From contig DASVPR010000045.1 in assembly GCA_036389485.1 (NCBI GenBank), forward strand, positions 1 through 64,000: 64,000 nucleotides of DNA. The letters run 5' to 3'. The notes below the pieces were generated by a model, which worked only from the letters and a program-made list of their open reading frames with translations, made no database searches and was not told the origin of the DNA. Shown in pieces: positions 32,303 to 40,884 of this stretch. Within the stretch, counting starts at the first letter, position 1, and every line of letters begins with the position of its first letter. A program made the translations under genes and the position numbers. The DNA comes from CADCVT01 sp036389485. Lineage in GTDB: Bacteria; Actinomycetota; Thermoleophilia; Solirubrobacterales; Solirubrobacteraceae.

Positions 32303-33706
32303 TTGCCCGAGATCACGATGCCCCGGCTGTCCGACTCCATGGAGGAGGGCACGATCCTGAAGTGGCTCGTCTCCGAGGGCGACGAGGTCTCGCAGGGCCA
32401 GGAGATCGCCGAGATCGAGACGGACAAGGCGACGATGACCTACGAGGCCGACGAGGCGGGCGTCTTCCACCCGGTGGCCGGCGAGGGCGACACGCTCGCG
32501 ATCGGCGAGGTCATCGCGACGATCGGCGAGGACGCGCCCGCGAAGAAGGGATCGCAGAACGGCGCCTCCGCCGAGGGGGGCGACGAGAAGGACGAGGACG
32601 CCGAGGCGGATGCCTCCGAGGAGGACGAGGCGGAGCCGGACGAAGGCGACGAGGAGGACGCCGAGCCGGAGGGCGAGGCGGAGGAGGAGCCCGAGCCGGA
32701 TCGCTCCGCGCGCGCGTCGAGCGACGGCGACGGCGGCGAGCGCGTCAAGGCGTCGCCGGTGGCGCGGCGGCTCGCGAAGGAGGAGGGCGTCGACCTCTCC
32801 TCCGTCGAGGGGACGGGCCCCGGTGGGCGGATCGTGAAGGCGGACGTGGAGAAGGCGGCGTCGGGCGACGGCGCGCCGAAGAAGGAGAAGGCCGAGGCGA
32901 AGGAGGACGGCAAGCCGAAGAAGGAGAAGGAGGCCGAGCCCGCCGCGGCGGCGAGCGCCGCCTCTCCCGGCACGTCGGCGCCGAAGGTCGCCGAGACCGG
33001 GACGACGAAGGGCGACGTCTCGGTCGTCGAGCTGACGCGGACGCAGCAGGTCGTCGCGCGGCGGATGGCCGAGGCGAAGGCGACGATCCCCGACTTCACG
33101 CTCGTCTCCGAGATCGACATGGAGAACTGCGTCGCGCTGCGCGGGCGGCTGAAGGAGATCGCGGGCGAGGACGACGTCGTCCCGTCCTACAACGACATGG
33201 TCGTCAAGGCGTGCGCGGTCGCGCTGCGCGGCTACCCGCGCGCGAACGGCTCCTACAAGGACGGCAAGTTCGAGCTGTACTCGCGCGTCAACGTCGGCGT
33301 GGCCGTCGCGGCGCAGAACTCGCTCGTGGTGCCGGTCATCCACGACGCCGACCAGAAGTCGATGGGCCACATCGCGCGCGACATGCGCAAGCTCGCGGCG
33401 CGGGTCCGCGACGGCACGATCTCGCCGCCGGAGCTCGCGGGCGGGACGTTCACGGTCTCGAACCTCGGCATGTACGGGATCAACGAGTTCACGGCGGTCA
33501 TCAACCCGCCGCAGGCGGCGATCCTGGCCGTGGGCACGATGGAGCGCAAGCCGGTCGTGGTCGACGACCGCGGCAAGATCGAGGCGCGCCACAGGATGCG
33601 GGTCTCGCTCGTCTGCGATCACCGCATCCTGTACGGCGCGGATGCGGCCGAGTTCCTCGGCCGCATCCGGAGCCTGCTGGAAGAGCCGCTCGCGCTGGCC
33701 CTCTAG
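32303..33706 (+). CDS. pdhC: Pyruvate dehydrogenase E2, dihydrolipoamide acetyltransferase
   Basis: A 467-residue E2 with a lipoyl domain (1-78, lipoyl-lysine Lys42 in ETDKATM), a long acidic linker (85-140), an E3/E1-binding domain (148-185, ASPVARRLAKEEGVDLSSVE), a Lys/Glu/Ala linker and the catalytic acyltransferase domain (236-467). The catalytic motif reads CDHRILYGAD: His440 is present, but the usual Asp four residues on is Tyr444. This variant occurs in some E2 lineages, so activity is not excluded. The start is TTG with a weak GAGG upstream. Confidence 0.93.
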   Translation: MPEITMPRLSDSMEEGTILKWLVSEGDEVSQGQEIAEIETDKATMTYEADEAGVFHPVAGEGDTLAIGEVIATIGEDAPAKKGSQNGASAEGGDEKDEDAEADASEEDEAEPDEGDEEDAEPEGEAEEEPEPDRSARASSDGDGGERVKASPVARRLAKEEGVDLSSVEGTGPGGRIVKADVEKAASGDGAPKKEKAEAKEDGKPKKEKEAEPAAAASAASPGTSAPKVAETGTTKGDVSVVELTRTQQVVARRMAEAKATIPDFTLVSEIDMENCVALRGRLKEIAGEDDVVPSYNDMVVKACAVALRGYPRANGSYKDGKFELYSRVNVGVAVAAQNSLVVPVIHDADQKSMGHIARDMRKLAARVRDGTISPPELAGGTFTVSNLGMYGINEFTAVINPPQAAILAVGTMERKPVVVDDRGKIEARHRMRVSLVCDHRILYGADAAEFLGRIRSLLEEPLALAL

Positions 33707-33709
33707 CGC

Positions 33710-35476
33710 CTACTTCGTGAACGAGAAGTTCGCGCGGTGCGACGTGCCGTCGGCGAGCTTGACGATCAGCTGCCGGCAGCCCGTCCACGTCGACTGGGTC
33801 TTCCAGTTGTAGACGTACTGGTCGGCGCTCGCGTCGTACTTCAGCGCGTTGTTCGCCGCGGTCGAGTACTCCTCGATCGCGTCGGTCGTCGCCTGCGCCG
33901 GGCAGGGGATAGAGCCGGTCTGCGGGTAGCCCGGCGCGAAGACGTCGAGGCCGCGGTCGCCGTGCAGGCTGAACTTCACCGGCACCGTGCTCCCGGCCTT
34001 GACCTTGTTGAGGATGTAGCCGTTGGCGTCCTTGTTGTCGATCGGCCGGAAGAACCCGGAGAAGTCGTAGACCACCGAGTACGCGCAGCTGATCGACGCC
34101 TCGTTGCCGACCGCGTCGCTCGCCGAGAGGGTGACGCTGTGCGCGCCGACCGTCGCCGTGCTGACGGGCTGGCTGACCGTCTGCGTCGCGGGGCCGGAGC
34201 CTGCGTCGGTCGCCGTGGCCGAGACCGATGCGCCGCTCGAGTCCTGCACGAACGTCGGGCTGCCGTTGCAGGCCATCGAAGGCGCGTTGCGGTCGACCAT
34301 CGCGCTCAGCGGCCCGGCGACGCTCGCGTTGCCGGCGTTGTCCTCCACCGAGCGGGTGTCGGTCTGCGCGTTCGCGTCCTCGGCGCCGTCGGCGACGCTC
34401 GTGCTCAGCGAGAACGCGGCGTCGCCCACCGCGTCGGCCAGGCCGGAAGGCCCGACGTCCTCCGCCGTGCACGCGATCGACACGTTGTCGGCCTGCCAGC
34501 CGGCCGGCGCGTCGTCGCAGTCGATCGCCGGCGCGCTCGCGTCGCGCTTGATCGTGACGGTCTCGGGGCCGGAGGTCCCGCCCGCGCTCGAGGCCTCGCA
34601 CGAGTAGTCAGTCGGCCCCTGGTCGGCCGTGATCGACTGGTCGTCGCAGCCGGTGAGGATCAGCGACGACGGCGACTCGAGCTCGGTGACCGTCCAGTCG
34701 AGCGCGACGTCGCTGACGTACCAGCCGTTGTCGCCGAGCGTGCCCGTGACGTCGGAGTCGATGACGGGCGCCGTCGGGTCGACGATCGAGTAGGTCTTCG
34801 CGTCCGTGTCGGACAGGCCGCCCGCGTCGGTGTAGGAGCAGGAGGCGGTCTGGGAGCCGATGCCGTCGGCCGCGTACGGGCCGCCGACCGCGCTCAGCGT
34901 GGCCGGGAACGAGGACGGGCCGTCCTGGATGTCGTCGACCTCGCAGGTCGCATCTGGCACCGCTCCGACGTCGTACGACGCGCCGTCGTCGACGCCGTCG
35001 ACCGTCACCGTCGGGGGCGTGTTGATCACGTTGACGGTGAACGTCGCCGGCGCGAGGTTGAACGAGCCGGTGGTGGTGTTGAGCGTCTGCGTGAGCGTGA
35101 TCGTCGAGGTGCCCACCGCGTTCGGCGTCACCGTGATCGCCGGGGTGTCGCCGCAGGAGCCGAACGTGAGCGACGACGGGCTCACCGTCGCGGCGGCCGG
35201 GTTGGAGGTGTTGACGCTCACCTTGAGCAGCGGGGCGACGCCGGTGAGGTTGCACCCGTTCTTGCCGTCGCCGTTGCGCGGCTGCACGAACAGCGTGACC
35301 GTGCCGTCGGCGCCCTGCGAGACGAGCGTGACGCTCTCGGCCGTGCTGTCGATCGTGGCGTCGAGCGTGTTCGAGACGTCGTCGGCCATCGCGGCGGACG
35401 CGCCGAGCGCGAGAGCGACGGTCACTACTGAGACAACGATCCCGTGGATCGTCCGCTTCCTGCGCGCTGCATGCAT
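33710..35476 (-). CDS. Secreted multidomain protein with C-terminal PxKF domain
   Basis: A 588-residue exported protein. After a basic N-terminus and signal helix (TIHGIVVSVVTVALALGAS) it has several beta-rich, Ig-like or HYR-like modules (about 30-440) with paired cysteines and repeated phrases such as DNAGNASVAGPLSA and SASDAVGNE. The last 130 residues form a PxKF domain: FSGFFRPIDN, the signature VPVKFSLHGD, and the ending WTGCRQLIVKLADGTSHRANFSF. Surface adhesion or cell-wall association is likely. It is convergent with pdhC and separated by only three bases. Confidence 0.85.
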   Translation of the reverse strand: MHAARRKRTIHGIVVSVVTVALALGASAAMADDVSNTLDATIDSTAESVTLVSQGADGTVTLFVQPRNGDGKNGCNLTGVAPLLKVSVNTSNPAAATVSPSSLTFGSCGDTPAITVTPNAVGTSTITLTQTLNTTTGSFNLAPATFTVNVINTPPTVTVDGVDDGASYDVGAVPDATCEVDDIQDGPSSFPATLSAVGGPYAADGIGSQTASCSYTDAGGLSDTDAKTYSIVDPTAPVIDSDVTGTLGDNGWYVSDVALDWTVTELESPSSLILTGCDDQSITADQGPTDYSCEASSAGGTSGPETVTIKRDASAPAIDCDDAPAGWQADNVSIACTAEDVGPSGLADAVGDAAFSLSTSVADGAEDANAQTDTRSVEDNAGNASVAGPLSAMVDRNAPSMACNGSPTFVQDSSGASVSATATDAGSGPATQTVSQPVSTATVGAHSVTLSASDAVGNEASISCAYSVVYDFSGFFRPIDNKDANGYILNKVKAGSTVPVKFSLHGDRGLDVFAPGYPQTGSIPCPAQATTDAIEEYSTAANNALKYDASADQYVYNWKTQSTWTGCRQLIVKLADGTSHRANFSFTK

Positions 35477-35605
35477 CCTGCTTGCACCCCCGGTGGGTTC
35501 GACGATGAGCGCCGCCCTGCCACCGGCGATGCTGCCTACTACGCCGTGACGACCCTCTCAGATGCATCGGGCCCACATCAAGTGCGCCCGTTTACTGACT
35601 GTTCG

Positions 35606-36430
35606 TCAGCCGCCGAGAAGGCCGCTGACCGCGCCGGCGGTCTCGTCCACGGGCTCGCCGGTGCGCGGCAGCGCGCCGCCCACGTCGTCCACCGCGTCGC
35701 CGACCGTGCCCGCGGTGTCGCGGATCGCGTCGGCCGCCGGCGGGCTGGCGGGCTCGGCCGCGCCGGCCGCCGCGTCGCCGCTGTCGCGCACCGCGTCGGC
35801 CGCGGGTGCGGTGGGGCTCGGTGTGTCGGCCGGCGGCGTCTCACCGCCGCCGCCTCCTCCGCCCGCGGCGGCGCCGGCCGCGCCGTCGCCGCCGGAGGGC
35901 GCGGTGCCGTTCGCCGGACCGCCCGTGCCGGGACCGCCGGTGCCCGGGCCGCCGGGACCGGGGCCGCCGTCGCCGGGGCCGCCGGTGTCGCGGGGACCGG
36001 GGCCGCCCTCGCCGGGCGCGGCGGCGGCGCCACCGCCGCCGAGCACGATCGGGGTCGCGCCGGCGGGCGCCGGGCCCGCAGCGGCGCCGTCGTCGGGCGC
36101 CGCCGCGCTCGCGGTGCTGAGCGGCCCGTCGGAGAGCATGAGGCGCGGGACGTCGTCCTCGGGATCGACCCCGGGCCAGCCCTGGACGGCGATGACCGCG
36201 CTGACGACGAAGAGGGCCGAGACCGCCGCGGCGACGAGCGACATGCTCGCCCCTGCGGACGCGAGGGAAACACGCGTGACGCGCATCCCTCGCGATATCG
36301 GCAGATCGGGGTCGGACTTGAGCGGCACCGCCGCCGGCTCGCCTGCGGCGCTCCCGTGATCGGCTCGCCGGCGGCCGGCCGCCGGCTCGCCTGCGGCGCT
36401 CCCTCGATCGGCTTGCCGGCGGCCCGTCAT
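35606..36430 (-). CDS. Low-complexity Gly/Pro/Ala-rich membrane-anchored protein
   Basis: A 274-residue protein. Residues 1-35 contain two copies of a 16-residue unit (DRGSAAGEPAA / DHGSAAGEPAA). A single membrane helix (about 58-82, LVAAAVSALFVVSAVIAVQG) is followed by a long Gly/Pro/Ala/Asp-rich region with GPG and GGPG runs, then helical DAV/DDV repeats to the end. No enzymatic motif is present. A cell-wall-spanning spacer or surface protein is likely. ATG 36430 overlaps the stop of the upstream membrane-protein gene by four bases (ATGA). Confidence 0.7.
   Translation of the reverse strand: MTGRRQADRGSAAGEPAAGRRRADHGSAAGEPAAVPLKSDPDLPISRGMRVTRVSLASAGASMSLVAAAVSALFVVSAVIAVQGWPGVDPEDDVPRLMLSDGPLSTASAAAPDDGAAAGPAPAGATPIVLGGGGAAAAPGEGGPGPRDTGGPGDGGPGPGGPGTGGPGTGGPANGTAPSGGDGAAGAAAGGGGGGGETPPADTPSPTAPAADAVRDSGDAAAGAAEPASPPAADAIRDTAGTVGDAVDDVGGALPRTGEPVDETAGAVSGLLGG
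36329..36424 (-). repeat. Two-unit 48-base tandem repeat
   Basis: Two adjacent 48-base units (36329-36376 and 36377-36424) differ at only a few positions. They are in frame and encode the duplicated 16-residue unit at the N-terminus of the low-complexity protein. Each unit is also rich in self-complementary GCCGGC elements. Confidence 0.85.
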
Positions 36431-37044
36431 CTGAAACCTCCGGCCGCGCGCAGCGACTCGTTCGACTCCCGGTTGACGTCCTCGGTCACACCGGGCGGCG
36501 AGGTGTCGGTGGCGACGTAGACGCAGAACCAGCGATCCGGGTCGTCGCCGGGCGTGCACGTCCGGAAGAGCTCGTCCTCCATCTTGATCGTCGTCGTGAC
36601 CGGCAGGCTCCGGCGGTACTCGGGCGGCGCCGCACGCTGCATGAAGCGCAGCGCCGCCGCGCGCTGCACGAGCAGGTCGTGGTCGTTCTCGCGGATCGCG
36701 TCGCGGTGGATCAGCCCGCCCGCCAGCAGCGCCGCCGTGACGCAGAGCAGCAGGACCGTGCCTGCGTGGTCGAAGGCGACGACGCGCGGGAGGTCGCGGC
36801 GCCGGCGGCGCAGGGCCATCCCGGCGAACGGCGCGACGACCGCCACCGCGATCAGGTTGAAGAAGCCGGCGAGCAGCAGCGCGGGGACGAAGTCGGTGCC
36901 GCCGTCGCCCGCGATGGGCAGCTGCCCGAGCAGCAGCGCGTCGCCGAGCGTGAGCAGCCAGAACGCGGGCCACAGCAACGCGCCCCTGAAGCGCCACCGG
37001 ACACGGCTGCGCCAGAGCGGCCCTACGTCCCGCTCGGCCTCCAT
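36427..37044 (-). CDS. Membrane protein with extracellular C-terminal domain
   Basis: A 205-residue protein with three or four predicted helices (GALLWPAFWLLTLGDALLLG; VPALLLAGFFNLIAVAVVAP; AGTVLLLCVTAALLAGGLI) separated by a basic cytoplasmic loop RRRRRDLPR, then a C-terminal domain of about 75 residues with two cysteines (RTCTPG, WFCVYV). I do not recognise the family. It is the middle gene of a lysozyme - membrane protein - low-complexity protein group on the minus strand. Confidence 0.72.
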   Translation of the reverse strand: MEAERDVGPLWRSRVRWRFRGALLWPAFWLLTLGDALLLGQLPIAGDGGTDFVPALLLAGFFNLIAVAVVAPFAGMALRRRRRDLPRVVAFDHAGTVLLLCVTAALLAGGLIHRDAIRENDHDLLVQRAAALRFMQRAAPPEYRRSLPVTTTIKMEDELFRTCTPGDDPDRWFCVYVATDTSPPGVTEDVNRESNESLRAAGGFR

Positions 37045-37055
37045 GAGCGCACAGG

Positions 37056-37658
37056 CTAGCCCCCGACGGCGGCCTTCAACGCGTGGATGTCGCCGTTGAA
37101 CAGCGACGAGTCGCACTTGCCGATCCCCGGCCACTCCGCGCTGTCGGTGTACTGCCACAGCGTGTGCGGCACGCCCGGCGGCGACGACTGGTAGGCGGCG
37201 ACCCACGTGTGCCGCTTGGAGTCCGCGACCGGCATCAGCCCGTGCTCCTCGAAGAAGGCGGCGCCCGAGTAGAGCCATGCGCCGTTGTAGCCGTGGTAGG
37301 TGAGGTGCTGGTCGACGTGCTCGAGCCACGCCTGCGCGCGCGGGAGCTGGTCGCCGGCGCCCTCCTCGAGGTCGAGCACGGCGAACTCGCCGGGCTGGAG
37401 GCTCCCCACGAGGTTGCAGAACGCCTGGGCCTGCGCGACGGCGTCCTCGGACTGCACGAGGTACTGGTAGATGCCGAGGACCTGGATGCCGGCCTCGTGG
37501 GCGGACTTCCGCCGCGCGCCGCCGTACCACGCCGCGTCGACGTGGCCGGTGCCGTACATGGCGCGGATGATCGCCGCGCCTCCGTTGCGCGCGGCGACGT
37601 CCTTCCACTCGACGTTCGGCTGGAACTCGGAGACGTCCGGGAGGTGGAGAGGGCTCAT
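37056..37658 (-). CDS. GH25-family lysozyme (muramidase)
   Basis: A 200-residue TIM-barrel hydrolase of GH25 type that cuts peptidoglycan glycan strands. DVSEFQPNVEW (catalytic Asp region), the DLEEG acid pair on a strand near residue 100, and WQYTDSAEWPG are the family signatures. No signal peptide is visible from ATG 37658, so export or phage-like release is unclear. The start faces the divergent E1alpha gene with a 19-base spacer. ATG/GTG codons further upstream would overlap that gene. Confidence 0.82.
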   Translation of the reverse strand: MSPLHLPDVSEFQPNVEWKDVAARNGGAAIIRAMYGTGHVDAAWYGGARRKSAHEAGIQVLGIYQYLVQSEDAVAQAQAFCNLVGSLQPGEFAVLDLEEGAGDQLPRAQAWLEHVDQHLTYHGYNGAWLYSGAAFFEEHGLMPVADSKRHTWVAAYQSSPPGVPHTLWQYTDSAEWPGIGKCDSSLFNGDIHALKAAVGG

Positions 37659-37677
37659 GGCGGGTAGCCTCGCATGC

Positions 37678-38712
37678 GTGGCCACCACTCAGGCGCAGGC
37701 CGCGGAAGGCGCGCAGTTCCTCACCCCGGAGGACCGGGTCGAGCTGCTGCGCTACATGCTCCTGATGCGCGGCATCGAGGAGCGGGCGATGAACCTCTAC
37801 CGGCAGGGCAAGGTGCCGGGGTCGTTCTACGACGGGTTCGGTCAGGAGGCGGTGTCGGTCGGCGCGGCGTTCGCGATGGCGGCGGAGGACCGGCTGTGCA
37901 TCCTGCACCGCGACCTCGGCGCGCACCTGGTGCGGGGCGTGACGCCCGCGCGGATCTTCGGCCAGTACATGGGGCGCGCGGGCGGCGTGACCGGCGGGCG
38001 CGACGGCAACGTGCACTTCGGCGACTGGCGCCTCGGGTGCGTCGGGATGGTCTCGATGCTGCCCGACATGATGCTCGTGGCGACCGGCATGGCGATGGCG
38101 TTCCGGATCCGCCGCGAGAAGCGCGCCGCGCTGACGTGGTTCGGCGACGGGTCCACCTCCCGCGGCGACTTCCACGAGGCGATGAACTGGGCCGGCGTGC
38201 AGCGCCTCCCGGTGATCTTCGTGCTCGAGAACAACCAGTACGCGTACTCGACGCCGCTCTCGTCGCAGTTCGCGGTCGACCCGGTCGAGCGCGCGGCGGC
38301 CTACGGCTTCCCGGGCGTGACCGTGGACGGCAACGACGTCGAGGCGATGTTCGAGGCGACGCGGGTCGCGCGCGAGCGGGCGGTCGCCGGCGGGGGACCG
38401 ACGCTCATAGAGGCCGTGACGATGCGGATGCACGGGCACGCCGCGCACGACGACATGAAGTACGTGCCCAAGGAGCAGCTCGAGGAGTGGCGGCGCAAGG
38501 ACCCGATCGATCGGCAGGTCGCGCGCGTCGCCGAGCTGGGCGTCGACGTCGACGCGCTGCGGGCCGAGGTGCGCGAGGCGATCGACTCGGGGACGGAGGA
38601 GGCGCTGGCGATGCCGATGCCCGACCCGTCGACCGCGACCGCGGGCGTGTTCGCGGAGGAGGCCAACGAGCTGGAGGACGGCCACGCGCCGTGGAGCGGA
38701 TGGCGACGCTGA
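37678..38712 (+). CDS. 2-oxoacid (branched-chain type) dehydrogenase E1 alpha subunit
   Basis: A 344-residue TPP-dependent E1alpha. The TPP motif is GDGSTSRGDF to LENNQYA; LHRDLGAHLVRG and MRMHGHAAHDDMKYVP are active-site loops. Sequence and operon order (E1alpha-E1beta-E2) fit branched-chain 2-oxoacid or a related complex, but substrate choice cannot be proven here. The GTG start lies 13 bases after a TAGCCT hexamer (37665-37670) with no ribosome-binding site, suggesting a leaderless message. Its end overlaps the E1beta start by 13 bases. Confidence 0.87.
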   Translation: MATTQAQAAEGAQFLTPEDRVELLRYMLLMRGIEERAMNLYRQGKVPGSFYDGFGQEAVSVGAAFAMAAEDRLCILHRDLGAHLVRGVTPARIFGQYMGRAGGVTGGRDGNVHFGDWRLGCVGMVSMLPDMMLVATGMAMAFRIRREKRAALTWFGDGSTSRGDFHEAMNWAGVQRLPVIFVLENNQYAYSTPLSSQFAVDPVERAAAYGFPGVTVDGNDVEAMFEATRVARERAVAGGGPTLIEAVTMRMHGHAAHDDMKYVPKEQLEEWRRKDPIDRQVARVAELGVDVDALRAEVREAIDSGTEEALAMPMPDPSTATAGVFAEEANELEDGHAPWSGWRR

Positions 38713-39665
38713 CCTACCTCCAGGCGATCTCGGACGCGCTGCGGACCGAGATGCGCCGCGACGAGCGGGTCATGTGCATGGGCGAGGACATCGGCGTCTT
38801 CGGCGGCGCGTTCAAGGTCACCGACGGGCTGATCGACGAGTTCGGGAAGTGGCGGGTGATGGACACGCCGCTGGCCGAGTCGGGGATCGTCGGCACGGCG
38901 GTGGGCGCGTCGGTGGTCGGGTTGCGCCCGGTGTGCGAGATGCAGTTCTCCGACTTCGTCTCGTGCGGGTTCGACCAGCTGGTGAACGTCGCGGGGAAGA
39001 CGCACTACCGGATGGGGCTCGCCGTGCCGATCACCGTGCGGCTGCCGTCCGGCGGCGGCTTCAGCGGTGGCCCGTTCCACTCGCAGAACCCCGAGGCGTG
39101 GTTCATGCACGCGCCGGGGCTGAAGGTGGTCGCGCCGTCGACGGCCGAGGATGCCAAGGGGCTGCTGATCTCGGCGATCCGCGACCCCAACCCGGTGCTG
39201 TACCTGGAGCACAAGCACCTGTACCGGCGGGTGAAGGGCGACGTGCCGGAGGGGGACCACACGACGCCGTTCACGGCGCGGGTCGCCCGGTCCGGCGAGG
39301 ACCTCGTCGTGATCGCGTACGGCGCGATGGTGCACACGGCCCTGGCGGCCGCGGACGAGCTTCCGGACGCCTCGATCGAGGTCCTTGACGTGCGGTCCCT
39401 GGTGCCCTTGGACGAGGAGGCCATCCTGGCCTCGGTGCGCAAGTGCTCGAAGGTCGTGATCGTCGACGAGGCGAACGCGACGTGCGCGGCGGGAGCGCAC
39501 ATCGCCGCGCTGATCGCCGAGCGGGCGTTCGAGGACCTCGACGGCCCGGTCGTGCGCGTCGCGACGCCCGACGTGCCGATCCCGTTCTCGCCGCCTTTGG
39601 AGCAGGCGGTGCTGCCGAGCGTGGAGTCCGTGAGGGAGGCGATCCGTGAGCTCCTCGAGTACTGA
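38700..39665 (+). CDS. 2-oxoacid (branched-chain type) dehydrogenase E1 beta subunit
   Basis: A 321-residue E1beta homologous to the PdhB at 31.3 kb. Segments: MCMGEDIGVFGGAFKVT, TPLAESGIVGTAVGAS, GFSGGPFHSQNPEAWF (the substrate/active-site loop with His-Ser) and PDVPIPFSPPLE. The G-FSG-PFHSQ loop differs from the PDH version and is typical of branched-chain E1beta. It overlaps both neighbours and is plainly translated in coupling with them. Confidence 0.89.
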   Translation: MATLTYLQAISDALRTEMRRDERVMCMGEDIGVFGGAFKVTDGLIDEFGKWRVMDTPLAESGIVGTAVGASVVGLRPVCEMQFSDFVSCGFDQLVNVAGKTHYRMGLAVPITVRLPSGGGFSGGPFHSQNPEAWFMHAPGLKVVAPSTAEDAKGLLISAIRDPNPVLYLEHKHLYRRVKGDVPEGDHTTPFTARVARSGEDLVVIAYGAMVHTALAAADELPDASIEVLDVRSLVPLDEEAILASVRKCSKVVIVDEANATCAAGAHIAALIAERAFEDLDGPVVRVATPDVPIPFSPPLEQAVLPSVESVREAIRELLEY

Positions 39666-40884
39666 TACGGCGCTGGTCGACGTCACGATGCCCCAGATGG
39701 GGGTGAGCGTCTCGGAGGGGACGATCGCCGAGTGGCACAAGAAGGTCGGCGAGGAGGTCGGCTACGAGGAGACGCTCGTCTCGATCTCGACCGACAAGAT
39801 CGACACCGACCTGCCGTCGCCGGCCGCGGGCGTCGTGCGGGAGATCGTGGTCGAGGTGGGCGAGACGGTCGAGGTCGGGACGGTGCTCGCGCGGATCGCG
39901 GCGGCCGGCGCCGCGCCGACGAACGACGAGGTCGGCGGTGCGTCGGAGGCCGCGGCGGCCGTCGGCGACACGCCCGCTCCGTCGACGCCCGAGCCGGCGC
40001 CGGTGGCGGAGGCGCCCAAGCAGCGCGGCTACTCGCCCGTCGTCACCCGCATCGCGGCCGAGCACGGCATCGACCTGACGAAGGTGGAGGGAACCGGCCG
40101 AGGCGGGCGGGTGACGAAGAAGGACGTGCTCGCGCTCGTGGAGAACGGCGGCGCGCCCGCCGCCGAGCCGCCGCTGCACATCGAGTCGCCGTACAAGCCG
40201 GACCCGACTCCCACCGCCCCCGCCTCCTCGCCCACGCTCTCGCGGATGCGCCGGCTCATCGGCGAGCACATGAAGCGCTCGCTCGAGACCGCGGCGACGT
40301 GCACCACCTGGGCGGAGTGCGACATGGCGGCGGTCGAAGCGGCTCGCGCCCAGCTCCGGGTCACGGCGCTGCCGTTCGTCGCGCGGGCCACGATCGACGC
40401 GCTGCGGGAGTTCCCGCAGCTCAACGCGTGGCTGGAGGGCGAGAAGTACACGGTGCACGAGTCCGTCCACCTCGGGATCGCGGTGTCGCTCGGCGAGGAC
40501 GGGTTGATCGTGCCGGTCATCCACGACGCGCAGGACTTGTCGGTCGAGGGGCTGGCGAAGCGGATCCGCGAGCTGGCGCGGGCGGCGCGGGACAGGACGC
40601 TGCGCCCGGACGACGCCGCCGGCGCCACGTTCACGATCACGAACCCGGGCCAGTACGGCTCGATCATGGCCACGCCCGTCATCAACCAGCCGCAGGTGGC
40701 GATTCTGGACCTCGAGGCGATCGTGAAGCGGCCCGTGGTGGTGACCGACGCGACGGGCGCGGACGCCGTCGCGATCCGGCCGATGACGATCCTCGGCCTG
40801 TCGTGGGACCACCGCGCCCTCGACGGCGCGCTCGCGGCGCAGTTTTTGTCCGCGGTCGCGCGCCGTCTGCAGAGCGTGGGCTAA
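39646..40884 (+). CDS. 2-oxoacid (branched-chain type) dehydrogenase E2 acyltransferase
   Basis: A 412-residue E2 with one lipoyl domain (8-86, lipoyl-lysine Lys51 in STDKIDTDLPS), an E3-binding domain (about 125-162, SPVVTRIAAEHGIDLTKVEG) and a catalytic domain (about 195-412). The catalytic motif WDHRALDGA is intact, with His389 and Asp393, unlike the PdhC in this window. The linkers are Ala/Pro-rich rather than acidic. GTG 39646 lies 20 bases inside E1beta. The E3 partner is presumably the lpdA at 24.2 kb. Confidence 0.9.
   Translation: MSSSSTDTALVDVTMPQMGVSVSEGTIAEWHKKVGEEVGYEETLVSISTDKIDTDLPSPAAGVVREIVVEVGETVEVGTVLARIAAAGAAPTNDEVGGASEAAAAVGDTPAPSTPEPAPVAEAPKQRGYSPVVTRIAAEHGIDLTKVEGTGRGGRVTKKDVLALVENGGAPAAEPPLHIESPYKPDPTPTAPASSPTLSRMRRLIGEHMKRSLETAATCTTWAECDMAAVEAARAQLRVTALPFVARATIDALREFPQLNAWLEGEKYTVHESVHLGIAVSLGEDGLIVPVIHDAQDLSVEGLAKRIRELARAARDRTLRPDDAAGATFTITNPGQYGSIMATPVINQPQVAILDLEAIVKRPVVVTDATGADAVAIRPMTILGLSWDHRALDGALAAQFLSAVARRLQSVG

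Noticed and set aside
36427..38685. A single 752-codon minus-strand frame spanning a membrane protein and beyond
   Set aside because: Only 36427-37044 is coding. The remainder is the antisense of the GH25 and E1alpha genes.
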